In this document: positions 1 to 7,182 of the stretch, one piece after another
Layout: each line of letters opens with the position of its first letter
Numbering within the stretch: the stretch's first letter is position 1
Assembly (NCBI GenBank): GCA_017861355.1
Contig: JAGFXQ010000055.1
Span: forward strand, 1-13,516
Reading direction: 5' to 3'
Origin: Bacillota bacterium
Lineage (GTDB): Bacteria > Bacillota > Clostridia > Lachnospirales > Lachnospiraceae
Length of the DNA stretch: 13,516 nt
The notes under the pieces: model-generated
Told to the model about the DNA's origin: nothing
Databases searched by the model: none
The model's input: the letters and a program-made list of their open reading frames with translations, nothing else
Made by a program: the position numbers and the translations under genes

Positions 1-156
1 TATGTAGACATGCTTGAGGCAAGTTGTCCGGATGAGATCTGCGTAAAACATAAAAAGATTCATTATAGTAATGAAACCATTGTATGTCTCCCGAACAAAG
101 TGGTTCTCGAAGTTATGGACACAGAAGATAGCGGGGTAGATGCTATATCTAACTGA
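1..156 (+). CDS. NusG domain II-containing protein, C-terminal part
   Basis: The window opens inside this reading frame, and only the last 51 residues and the stop are visible. The visible part has the family signature: a CPDEIC motif (residues 9-14 of the fragment) followed about 15 residues later by IVCLPNKVVLEV, the strand pattern of the small extracytoplasmic NusG domain II. Full-length relatives are about 120-130 residues with an N-terminal membrane anchor, so more than half is missing. The next gene, 61 bp downstream, is a Gx-type membrane protein, the usual partner of this family. In other Firmicutes the pair often sits near ApbE-type flavin transferases and quinone-synthesis genes, which suggests an extracytoplasmic redox role. 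The exact function is unknown. The frame assignment is certain and the family call is from memory of the motif. Confidence 0.8.
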   Translation, partial: YVDMLEASCPDEICVKHKKIHYSNETIVCLPNKVVLEVMDTEDSGVDAISN

Positions 157-217
157 TCATTGCTAATAATTTAGCAATTTACTGAAGAATTAGAAAGGTA
201 CTCAAAAAGGAGACTCA

Positions 218-706
218 ATGAAATCAAAAAAAGTTGCAACCTATGGTATACTAATTGCACTTGCATTTATCTTTAGTTATATTGAAAGTTTATTTCCTGT
301 ATCCAATGCAATTCCCGGTATTAAGCTTGGATTAGCCAATCTGGTTGTCATCGTGGCTTTATATAAGATGGGTGTAAAAGAAGCTTTTGTTTTATCGATT
401 TTGCGTATTATTCTGGTTGGTTTTACCTTTGGCAATCCATCCACTATGATGTTTAGCTTGGTTGGCGGTCTGCTTAGCTGGTTTCTTATGGTTATTTTTC
501 AAAAAACAAAATTATTTAGTATGGTTGGTATAAGTATTATCGGCGGAATTGCGCATAATATAGGTCAAATAGTAGTATCGATTTTTGTGGTGGAAAATGT
601 AGATATTATCTATTATCTACCGTTTTTATTGGTATCCGGTGTTATTATGGGAGCATTAGTCGGTATTCTAGCTGCAATCATTATCAAGAGATTGAAAACT
701 TTGTAA
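218..706 (+). CDS. Gx transporter family membrane protein (HepS-like)
   Basis: A 162-residue integral membrane protein starting at ATG, with AAAGGAG (206-212) five bases upstream. It has about five hydrophobic segments, near residues 7-25, 38-50, 55-95 (probably two), 100-125 and 132-155. The region around residues 25-45, with IPGIKLGLANLV, is the conserved block of the Gx / heptaprenyl diphosphate synthase component I family. Despite that older name, these proteins look like small substrate-binding (S-component-like) transporters. The substrate is not known. Its position directly after the NusG domain II gene suggests a shared transcript and an extracytoplasmic redox or cofactor role. I see no convincing terminator after it, only a weak 4-bp hairpin near 718-728. 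Confidence 0.85.
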   Translation: MKSKKVATYGILIALAFIFSYIESLFPVSNAIPGIKLGLANLVVIVALYKMGVKEAFVLSILRIILVGFTFGNPSTMMFSLVGGLLSWFLMVIFQKTKLFSMVGISIIGGIAHNIGQIVVSIFVVENVDIIYYLPFLLVSGVIMGALVGILAAIIIKRLKTL

Positions 707-739
707 AAATATAAAAATACTTTTAGTAGTTTGCAACTC

Positions 740-768
740 TTGAATAATTTGTCCATTTATGGTATTAT
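740..768 (+). promoter_or_regulatory. Sigma-A type promoter of the nucleoside transporter operon
   Basis: TTGAAT (740-745) and TATTAT (763-768) are separated by exactly 17 bp. Transcription would start near 775, giving an 80-base 5' UTR before the lipoprotein gene. Spacing and hexamers are close to consensus. No start site has been mapped. Confidence 0.7.
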
Positions 769-785
769 TCTACTGTAGTGTTTAT

Positions 786-820
786 TCGGAAATTTTCGTT
801 ACTGGAACTAAAATCTCCGA
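786..820 (+). promoter_or_regulatory. 5' UTR hairpin upstream of the BMP lipoprotein gene
   Basis: Arms 786-800 and 806-820 are complementary at 13 of 15 positions, with single mismatches at 791/815 and 797/809, around a 5-base loop (801-805). It lies about 11 bases after the predicted start site and 20 bases before the ribosome site. There is no T-run after it, so it is not a terminator. It could stabilise the message or be an operator. It does not resemble a purine riboswitch. Confidence 0.6.
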
Positions 821-857
821 CAAAATAAATTACAACTAAAACAGGGAGGACAGATTT

Positions 858-1994
858 ATGAAAAAAGTAGTATCAGTATTATTAGTTTTAGTAATGGCCT
901 TTGCTTTAACAGGATGTGCAAGCAAAACAAGTGGTTATGAAATTGCACTTATCACAGACAAAGGTAACATCGATGACAAATCATTCAACCAAGGTGCATG
1001 GGAAGGCGTAGTTGCTTTCGCAGAGGCTAACAAGATTACTCATCAGTATATTAAGCCCGAAGAGGCTTCTGACGCTGGATATCTTGCAGCAATTGACAAC
1101 GCTGTAACAAGCGGTGCTAAGGTTGTTGTAACACCTGGTTTCTTATTTGAGGTTCCGATTTATGAAGCTCAGACAAAGTATCCTGATGTAAAGTTCATCC
1201 TTCTTGATGGAACACCTCATACCGCTGATTATGCAACTTTTGAAACAAAGAAGAACGTTGCAAGCGTTATGTACGCAGAAGAGCAGTCCGGTTACCTTGC
1301 AGGTTTTGCTGCTGTTAAAGATGGCAACACAAAGCTTGGTTTCATGGGTGGTATGGCAGTTCCCGCAGTTCAGGCATTCGGTTACGGCTTCCTTCAGGGC
1401 GCTGATGCAGCTGCAAAGGAACTTGGCTTAGCAGATGGTGCTATCTCCGTTACCTATCACTACACAGGCGACTTCGCTGAGACAGATACCAACAAAGCTA
1501 CTGCAAAGACTATGTACCAGGAAGGTACACAGGTTATCTTCGCTTGTGGCGGTTCCGTAGGTAAGAGCGTTATGGCTGCTGCTTCCGAGTCCGGTACAAA
1601 GGTAATCGGTGTTGACGTTGACCAGAGATACGATAGCGAAACAGTTATCACATCCGCTACCAAGGGTCTTGGTGCTTCTGTTCAGGCAGTTCTTGAAGCT
1701 ATCTACAAGACAAGTAAATGGGATACCTATGCAGGTGTAACTACTGTATTTAACGCATCCAATAATGGCGTAGGTCTTCCTACTGCAGTTATCGGTGATG
1801 ACAAAGCAAATGCATTTGATCGTTTTACATCCTTTGACAAAGCAGCTTACGATGCAGTATATGCTACTCTTGCTAACGGCTCTGTAGTTCCGGTAAGAAC
1901 CTTTACTGTTGCTGATGCTAACGGCTATGCTACAGTTGATGAGTTAAAGACTAACCTTGCTCTTACTAAGGTTGCTGTAGAAACCAGACAGTAA
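858..1994 (+). CDS. BMP/PnrA-family nucleoside-binding lipoprotein
   Basis: Substrate-binding lipoprotein of a nucleoside ABC importer, 378 residues. Residues 1-20 form a lipoprotein signal: KK after Met, a hydrophobic stretch, then the lipobox LTGC with the lipidated cysteine at 20. The mature part starts with LITDKGNIDDKSFNQ (about residues 32-46), the hallmark of the BMP family (TmpC/PnrA/Med/NupN), and contains repeated Gly-rich blocks such as FMGGMAVPAVQ and FACGGSVG. GGGAGGA (844-850) lies seven bases before the ATG. The ATPase and two permeases follow. Codon use is strongly biased and a terminator follows the gene, both consistent with high expression of the binding component. The nucleoside assignment follows from the family and the downstream thymidine kinase. 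Exact specificity cannot be read from the sequence. Confidence 0.92.
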   Translation: MKKVVSVLLVLVMAFALTGCASKTSGYEIALITDKGNIDDKSFNQGAWEGVVAFAEANKITHQYIKPEEASDAGYLAAIDNAVTSGAKVVVTPGFLFEVPIYEAQTKYPDVKFILLDGTPHTADYATFETKKNVASVMYAEEQSGYLAGFAAVKDGNTKLGFMGGMAVPAVQAFGYGFLQGADAAAKELGLADGAISVTYHYTGDFAETDTNKATAKTMYQEGTQVIFACGGSVGKSVMAAASESGTKVIGVDVDQRYDSETVITSATKGLGASVQAVLEAIYKTSKWDTYAGVTTVFNASNNGVGLPTAVIGDDKANAFDRFTSFDKAAYDAVYATLANGSVVPVRTFTVADANGYATVDELKTNLALTKVAVETRQ

Positions 1995-2053
1995 GAATTT
2001 GGCGATACCATCTGACATATTGGCCTTAGCCTTATGTAAGTAGAGTATTTTCA

Positions 2054-2085
2054 GGGGAAAAGGCATTTACCTTTTCCCCTTTCTT
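2054..2085 (+). terminator. Intrinsic terminator between binding protein and ATPase genes
   Basis: GGGGAAAAGG (2054-2063) and CCTTTTCCCC (2070-2079) form a perfect 10-bp stem with a 6-base loop, followed by TTTCTT. It lies inside the transporter cluster, so partial read-through would give more binding protein than ATPase and permease, a common arrangement. The downstream genes may also have their own promoter. Confidence 0.85.
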
Positions 2086-2127
2086 ATGAAATTGGAACAA
2101 CTGCGTAACTTACATTTTTGAAATATG

Positions 2128-2137
2128 TACAATTGTA
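2128..2137. promoter_or_regulatory. Palindrome TACAATTGTA upstream of the ATPase gene
   Basis: A perfect 10-bp palindrome within a very AT-rich stretch (2110-2160), with partial symmetry continuing outward. TATATT and TATAAA hexamers are nearby, but no -35 has acceptable spacing, so I do not call a promoter. It may be an operator or chance in AT-rich DNA. Confidence 0.25.
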
Positions 2138-2172
2138 TATTTCTATAAAAAAAAGATAATAGTGAGGTAGAC

Positions 2173-3720
2173 GTGGAAAATTATATTATTGAAATGCTTC
2201 ATATCACAAAGGAATTTCCCGGAATAATCGCAAATGATGATATTACCCTCCAACTTCGCAAGGGTGAGATTCATGCGCTCCTCGGAGAGAACGGTGCGGG
2301 AAAATCTACTCTTATGAGTGTACTTTTCGGTCTGTATCAGGCAGAAAAGGGAGAGATTAAGAAAAATGGCGAGGTTGTTAAAATCAACAACCCGAATGAT
2401 GCCAATAGTCTTGGTATTGGTATGGTACATCAGCATTTTAAGCTGGTAGAGATATTTACTGTTCTTGAGAACATCATACTGGGCGTAGAGCCGAACAAAA
2501 TGGGATTTCTTCAGAAGAAGGAAGCCAGAGATAAGGTGATTTCTCTTAGCAAGAAATATGGTCTTCAGGTAGATCCGGATGCTTACATTGAGAAAATCTC
2601 GGTCGGGATGCAGCAACGTGTTGAAATCTTAAAGATGCTTTATCGAGATAACGATATTCTGATATTTGACGAACCGACTGCTGTCTTGACCCCACAGGAA
2701 ATTGATGAACTGATGGATATAATGCGAGGCTTCGCAAAAGAAGGAAAATCAATCCTGTTCATAACACACAAATTAAATGAGATCATGTCGGTTGCCGATC
2801 GCTGTACCGTACTCCGTAAAGGAAAATGCATCGGTACTGTTGATATAAAGAATACTACCAAAGAAGAATTATCAAAGATGATGGTTGGCCGTGATATCAG
2901 CTTTACGGTAGATAAGAAAGAGATTGCTACAGGTGATGTTGTGTTATCGGTTCACAATGTTACGGTTCCTTCCAAAACCAGCAAGAAGAATGCAGTGAAA
3001 AATGTATCCTTCGAAGTTAAGGCGGGAGAGATCGTCTGTCTGGCAGGAATTGAAGGCAATGGTCAGACGGAGCTTGTTGCAGCTTTGACCGGACTGGATA
3101 AACTGAGTAAAGGTGAGATTACCTTAGCAGGTAAGGATATTACAAAAGCATCCATCCGCAATCGTTCCAAGACAGGCATGAGCCATATTCCTGAGGACCG
3201 CCACAAATACGGTCTGGTTCTGGATTATAGTTTGGAGGATAATATAGTATTACAACGTTATTGGCAGACGGAATTTCAGAAAAACGGCTTTATCAAGCGT
3301 CCTGCAGTGCGTAGTTATGCGGATAAATTAATTGAGCAATATGATGTAAGAAGCGGACAAGGTGCACTTTCTACCACCAGAAGTATGTCTGGCGGAAATC
3401 AGCAGAAGGCAATCATCGCCAGAGAGCTCGATAAGAAGCATGAGCTCTTGGTTGCGGTACAGCCTACACGTGGACTTGATGTCGGTGCGATTGAATTTAT
3501 TCATAAGCAGTTAATCGGTAACCGTGACCAGGGTAAGGGTGTGTTACTGATCTCACTGGAACTTGATGAGGTTATGAATGTGAGTGACCGTATTCTTGTA
3601 ATGTATGAAGGTGAGATTGTCGGTGAGCTTGACCCGAAGACAACGACTGTACAAGAGCTTGGACTATACATGTCCGGTGCAAAACGTAATGTAGGAAAGG
3701 AGAGCGGACATGCAGAATAA
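2173..3720 (+). CDS. Nucleoside ABC transporter, tandem ATPase subunit
   Basis: A 515-residue protein with two fused ABC domains, powering the two permeases downstream. Domain 1: Walker A GENGAGKST (38-46), Q-loop Gln 87, signature SVGMQQ (143-148), Walker B ILIFDEPT (162-169), switch His 199. Domain 2: degenerate Walker A GIEGNGQTE without Lys (292-300), signature MSGGNQQ (405-411) and VAVQPTRGLD (427-436), where the usual Asp-Glu is Val-Gln. This domain 2 pattern is normal for the sugar/nucleoside-type ATPases (RbsA, YufO/NupO), in which only one site is fully active. The start is GTG, with GAGGT (2164-2168) four bases before it. The next ATG (2194) has no good ribosome site. It overlaps the following permease gene by 11 bases, implying translational coupling. 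Confidence 0.93.
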   Translation: MENYIIEMLHITKEFPGIIANDDITLQLRKGEIHALLGENGAGKSTLMSVLFGLYQAEKGEIKKNGEVVKINNPNDANSLGIGMVHQHFKLVEIFTVLENIILGVEPNKMGFLQKKEARDKVISLSKKYGLQVDPDAYIEKISVGMQQRVEILKMLYRDNDILIFDEPTAVLTPQEIDELMDIMRGFAKEGKSILFITHKLNEIMSVADRCTVLRKGKCIGTVDIKNTTKEELSKMMVGRDISFTVDKKEIATGDVVLSVHNVTVPSKTSKKNAVKNVSFEVKAGEIVCLAGIEGNGQTELVAALTGLDKLSKGEITLAGKDITKASIRNRSKTGMSHIPEDRHKYGLVLDYSLEDNIVLQRYWQTEFQKNGFIKRPAVRSYADKLIEQYDVRSGQGALSTTRSMSGGNQQKAIIARELDKKHELLVAVQPTRGLDVGAIEFIHKQLIGNRDQGKGVLLISLELDEVMNVSDRILVMYEGEIVGELDPKTTTVQELGLYMSGAKRNVGKESGHAE

Positions 3721-4852
3721 AACTTTTTCTTTGAAGAGTATTACAAAGACCAAAGGCTTCTCCTCTTTTACAGCAGCTCTGTTAGCTATCGCGTTAGGAC
3801 TTATCTTTGGTTTTATTGTTATGGTGTTTGCCCTTCCCGGGAATTCCCTTGCCGGATTCGGAAGAGTTCTGTTCGGAGGCTTTACCAGACTTGGTGATGT
3901 GCTTTACTTTGCTACACCAATCTTAATGACCGGTCTTTCCGTTGGATTTGCTTTCAAGATGGGCTTATTCAATATCGGTTCATCCGGTCAATATACTATG
4001 GGTATGTTCTTCGCGTTGTACGTAGGCTTTATGTGGCCGATGCCTGCCTCCATTCACTGGCTTGTATGTGTTCTTGCAGGATTAATTGGCGGTATGATTT
4101 GGGGATTCATTCCCGGAATATTGAAAGCATTATTTAACGTGAACGAAGTTATTACATCAATTATGTTCAATTACATTGGTATGTATCTTGTTGATATGCT
4201 GGTTCAGGGCAATTCCACCATGTATATCTCCACTAAGACAAGAACAGCCTATTTACCGGCCTCAGCGCAGATACCTTCGCTTGGAATACCTTATTCTAAT
4301 GCAAACATTGCAATTATTATTGCAATTGTGATTGCAATTCTGTTGCATATTACATTGAATAAGACTACCTTTGGCTATGAACTTAAAGCTACCGGCTTCA
4401 ACAAGTTTGCCAGTAAATATGCCGGAATGAGTGATAAGCGAAACACTATTTTAACCATGGTAATCGCCGGAGCACTTTCCGGTCTTGGTGGTGCTTTCGC
4501 TATTCTCGCCCCGTCTACCATCGCAGGAAGCAGTATGACCTATGAACCAATCAGTGTTATCGCTTCAGCAGGTTTTAATGGTATTGCGGTAGCGTTACTT
4601 GGATTTGCGAATCCGATTGGCACTATTTTCTCAGCAATCTTTATCTCACATATTGGAAGAGGTGGTACTTTAGCCAGCTTACTCGGATATAAACCGGAGA
4701 TCATTGATGTTGTTATCGCTGTTATTATTTATTTCTCCTCCTTTGCATTAATTATGAATGCTGCATTTGCCAGATTTATTAAGCAAAGACGAGAGAAGAA
4801 ACTGGATACCAATCAACCGACAGACAATATTAAGAAAGGTAAGGAGGCGTAA
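3710..4852 (+). CDS. Nucleoside ABC transporter permease 1 (NupP-like)
   Basis: A 380-residue membrane subunit of the BPD_transp_2 family. The N-terminal 20 residues are polar, followed by about ten hydrophobic segments from residue 22 to about 353. The block after the third segment (FKMGLFNIGSSGQYTMG) and the LGGAFAIL / GFNGIAVALLG region are conserved landmarks shared with YufP/NupP. The C-terminal tail (about 355-380) is strongly charged and cytoplasmic. AAAGGAG (3697-3703) precedes the ATG, which lies inside the end of the ATPase gene. Together with the next gene it forms the heterodimeric membrane channel. The importer role is secure; the nucleoside substrate is inferred from family and neighbours. 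Confidence 0.9.
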   Translation: MQNKTFSLKSITKTKGFSSFTAALLAIALGLIFGFIVMVFALPGNSLAGFGRVLFGGFTRLGDVLYFATPILMTGLSVGFAFKMGLFNIGSSGQYTMGMFFALYVGFMWPMPASIHWLVCVLAGLIGGMIWGFIPGILKALFNVNEVITSIMFNYIGMYLVDMLVQGNSTMYISTKTRTAYLPASAQIPSLGIPYSNANIAIIIAIVIAILLHITLNKTTFGYELKATGFNKFASKYAGMSDKRNTILTMVIAGALSGLGGAFAILAPSTIAGSSMTYEPISVIASAGFNGIAVALLGFANPIGTIFSAIFISHIGRGGTLASLLGYKPEIIDVVIAVIIYFSSFALIMNAAFARFIKQRREKKLDTNQPTDNIKKGKEA

Positions 4853-4854
4853 GG

Positions 4855-5820
4855 ATGGATACATTATATTACTTGGTTCAGAATATGCTTCCTGTTGCAA
4901 TTCCTTTGTTGTTAGTCGCTCTCGGTGGTATGTTCAGTGAGCGAAGCGGAGTTATAAATATTGCACTTGAAGGTATTATGTTATTTGGTGCATTCTTTGG
5001 TTGCCTTACGGTGTATTTTGTTCAGGGATCCGGAATGAATCCTCAGGTTGTATTATTAATCGGTATGCTTATAGCAGCAATTGCAGGTATTCTTTATGCT
5101 ATGCTTTTAGCTTTTGCTGCAATTAATATGAAAGCGGACCAGACAATATCCGGTACTGCATTAAACATGTTAATTCCTGCTGTTATCTTATTATTTGCTA
5201 AGATGAAATTCAGTAGCGATGGTATTACAACCGATATTAATTTCTATATGAGAGAAGTTCCCGGACTTAGCAAGATTCCGGTTCTTGGAGATCTGTTCTT
5301 TAAGAATACGTATATTACCATATACATTGGTTTCTTATTACTGTTAGTCTCGGTTGTCATCTTCTATATGACGAAATTCGGTCTACGTCTTCGTGCCTGT
5401 GGTGAACATCCCCATGCAGCAGACTCCGTAGGTATCAATGTTCATCATATGAGATATTTTGGCGTCGGACTTTCCGGCCTTCTAGGTGGTATTGGTGGTT
5501 TCTTCTATTCTGTCGGTGTTATGGATGGTAATGTGAATGGTCATACCGGTGTTGCAGGTTTCGGTTTCTTAGCATTGGCCGTAATGATTTTTGGTCAATG
5601 GAAGCCTTGGAGAATTCTGTTTGCTGCGTTATTCTTCGCATTCCTAAGAACTTTGGCTTATTCCGTAGCATTAATTCCGTTCCTTCAGAATCTGGAACTT
5701 AATCAGGCCTTCTATAAGATGTTACCCTATATTGCAACCATGGTAGTCCTTGTATTTACTTCCGGTAAATCCAGAGCACCGAAGGCAGAGGGTATCCCGT
5801 ACGATAAGAGCACAAGATAG
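4855..5820 (+). CDS. Nucleoside ABC transporter permease 2 (NupQ-like)
   Basis: A 321-residue membrane protein of the BPD_transp_2 family, partner of the preceding permease. It begins two bases after the upstream stop, with AAGGAGG (4841-4847) seven bases before the ATG. The N-terminal block GGMFSERSGVINIALEGIM (about 24-42) is the family signature of the second permease. The LRACGEHPHAADSVGIN block (about 179-195) is the cytoplasmic coupling loop that contacts the ATPase. It has about eight to nine hydrophobic segments. The C-terminal 17 residues are polar. It lies between permease 1 and thymidine kinase, all in the same direction with short gaps. Confidence 0.92.
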   Translation: MDTLYYLVQNMLPVAIPLLLVALGGMFSERSGVINIALEGIMLFGAFFGCLTVYFVQGSGMNPQVVLLIGMLIAAIAGILYAMLLAFAAINMKADQTISGTALNMLIPAVILLFAKMKFSSDGITTDINFYMREVPGLSKIPVLGDLFFKNTYITIYIGFLLLLVSVVIFYMTKFGLRLRACGEHPHAADSVGINVHHMRYFGVGLSGLLGGIGGFFYSVGVMDGNVNGHTGVAGFGFLALAVMIFGQWKPWRILFAALFFAFLRTLAYSVALIPFLQNLELNQAFYKMLPYIATMVVLVFTSGKSRAPKAEGIPYDKSTR

Positions 5821-5855
5821 ATTATTACATCATACTTCAGACAAGGAAGAAGAAT

Positions 5856-6443
5856 ATGGCGAAATTATATTTTAAATATGGCGTTATGGGCAGTTCAAAA
5901 ACGGCGCAAGCCTTAATTACAAAATTCAATTACGAAGAACGCGGAATGAGAGTGTGGCTGATTAAGCCGCAAATCGACAGTAGAGACGGAGAGGGTGTTG
6001 TTATGTCCCGTGCCGGTTTATCCGCTACTGCGTATGTATTTCCTCCGGAGGAGGATTTATACCAAAGCTTTCAGAAGCTTACACATCAAATTGATGTTAT
6101 TATTGTTGATGAATGTCAATTCTTGTCCGAAGAGCAAGTTGACCAACTTGCAATGCTTGTAATTGATAACAATATTCCAGTATTATGTTTTGGCCTTCGT
6201 GCTGATTTTAGAACCAAGATGTTCCCTGGAAGTAAGCGTCTGATGGAAATAGCGGATTCGATTACCGAGATTAAGACCATTTGCTCCTGCGGAAGAAAAG
6301 CGACTGTGAATGTTCGTCTGGATGAGAGCGGAAGAATTATAACAGAAGGTGAGCAGATCTTAATTGGCGGGAACGATCGTTATACTGCAATGTGTTATCA
6401 ATGCTTTGTTGAGAAACAGAAAAAGCAGAAAAGCCTTTCGTAA
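5856..6443 (+). CDS. tdk: Thymidine kinase, E. coli type
   Basis: Phosphorylates thymidine (and deoxyuridine) with ATP in the cytoplasm, the first step of pyrimidine deoxynucleoside salvage. 195 residues, the normal length of type II enzymes. The P-loop is GVMGSSKT (9-16). The catalytic DECQF motif holds the general base Glu 86. The zinc-binding cysteines are C143 and C145 and, near the end, C180 and C183. The lasso region GGNDRYTAMC matches the substrate-binding loop of this family. ATG is preceded by AAGGAAG, and the gene starts 35 bp after permease 2. The neighbourhood shows a transport-then-trap logic: nucleosides imported by the ABC system are retained by phosphorylation. Nothing looks damaged. 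Confidence 0.95.
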   Translation: MAKLYFKYGVMGSSKTAQALITKFNYEERGMRVWLIKPQIDSRDGEGVVMSRAGLSATAYVFPPEEDLYQSFQKLTHQIDVIIVDECQFLSEEQVDQLAMLVIDNNIPVLCFGLRADFRTKMFPGSKRLMEIADSITEIKTICSCGRKATVNVRLDESGRIITEGEQILIGGNDRYTAMCYQCFVEKQKKQKSLS

Positions 6444-6451
6444 AATAATAG

Positions 6452-6522
6452 TATGATGGATAGCTCCTAATTCACGATTACCATGAGCGTGAATTAGGAG
6501 CTATATTAATATATCCATCATA
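6452..6522. repeat. 71-bp interrupted palindrome after tdk
   Basis: The inner arms 6461-6476 and 6488-6503 are perfectly complementary over 16 bp around an 11-base loop. The outer arms 6452-6460 and 6514-6522 add 9 perfect pairs, with a 10-base unpaired insertion (6504-6513) on the 3' side only. Neither strand has a T-run next to the stem, so it is not a standard intrinsic terminator, although it may still end or protect the tdk transcript. It could also be a small dispersed palindromic repeat. Confidence 0.7.
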
Positions 6523-6545
6523 AAAAATGGTAGGTTTACCTTTTT
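6522..6545. terminator. Probable small bidirectional terminator
   Basis: GGTA (6529-6532) and TACC (6537-6540) form a short stem around GGTT. An A-run (6522-6527) on one side and TTTTT (6541-6545) on the other can extend it. The stem is weak by itself but has the A-stem-T layout of an intrinsic terminator and follows the tdk palindrome directly. Confidence 0.45.
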
Positions 6546-6654
6546 GAAGATATAATTCAAAAATGTCAGTTTTGTAGATCTCAAAATTTATGGATAGGCT
6601 GCTTTTTGCTTACACAATTTCTAATAAATTTTTAATGTATTGGAAAAATTATGA

Positions 6655-6663
6655 TGTTATAAT
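6655..6663 (+). promoter_or_regulatory. Extended -10 promoter upstream of the membrane-protein pair
   Basis: TG at 6655-6656, one base, then a perfect TATAAT (6658-6663) give an extended -10 element. No good -35 is visible at 16-18 bp. Transcription would begin near 6670, about 50 bases before the start codon. The rest of 6546-6654 is AT-rich with nothing else I can support. Confidence 0.5.
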
Positions 6664-6721
6664 GTGGGTAAGATTTTGTTGTTTCTGTCATTAGTATTTA
6701 TCATAGCAAAGGTGGTATAAG

Positions 6722-7132
6722 ATGAGTGATTTAAAGGATATGAAGGGGTATGAAGCGGAGGATGAGCTTAGCTTCCGCAGTAAAATAACTTTGTTGTTAA
6801 AGAGTTTTCTCATAATGTTAATCTACGGGATAATAATTGCAGGGATTGGTTTTGTTGCCGGCTTAGTTATTACAAATAATTATGGGTATAAACTGCAGGA
6901 TGTCGGGTTTATGATAGGAGTTGGAGTACTTATTATTGGTATTATAATGACGATTGGTATGAGGAATTCCGATACGAGTTATATTAATCTGGTAGCATCA
7001 ATTCGAGAAAGAGAGCTTGATCAGAATAATCGTGATACTTCAAGCAATTCTATGATAGGTCTGGCACCACGTAAGATTTGCCTTGTTCTTGGTGGAGGAA
7101 TACTGATCATTATAAGTATTTTATTTTTGTAG
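6722..7132 (+). CDS. Small membrane protein, first of a tandem paralogous pair
   Basis: 136 residues, unknown function. The N-terminal 25 residues are charged. Hydrophobic segments lie at about 27-52, 62-79 and 119-136, so three membrane helices are likely, with a polar loop (about 80-115) containing SIRERELDQNNRD. The chain ends in a hydrophobic run with no tail. AAAGGTGG (6708-6715) lies six bases before the ATG. The next gene encodes a clear paralogue: shared blocks include LIMLIYG, AGIG, LQDV, VLIIGI, RERE and LGGG, and the loop length differs by about 13 residues. I do not recognise a named family. The geometry, with a charged head and a C-terminal helix at the very end, suggests a membrane-bound accessory or stress protein, but that is a guess. 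Confidence 0.75.
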   Translation: MSDLKDMKGYEAEDELSFRSKITLLLKSFLIMLIYGIIIAGIGFVAGLVITNNYGYKLQDVGFMIGVGVLIIGIIMTIGMRNSDTSYINLVASIRERELDQNNRDTSSNSMIGLAPRKICLVLGGGILIIISILFL

Positions 7133-7169
7133 ATTTGATTGTATTCATTATCATATTAACCACAATTAT

Positions 7170-7175
7170 GGAGGT
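7170..7175 (+). promoter_or_regulatory. Ribosome-binding site that selects an ATA start
   Basis: GGAGGT is a near-perfect site. The ATG immediately after it (7176) is too close and reads only four codons before TGA (7188-7190). The ATA at 7183 is at ideal spacing (7 bases) and is in frame with the paralogous protein. There is an in-frame TGA at 7177-7179, so no upstream start is possible. Confidence 0.6.
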
Positions 7176-7182
7176 ATGAACG

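Noticed and set aside
2143..2616. 157-residue open frame on the minus strand opposite the ATPase gene
   Set aside because: It lies opposite the well-supported ABC ATPase, has no convincing ribosome site and shows no recognisable domain.
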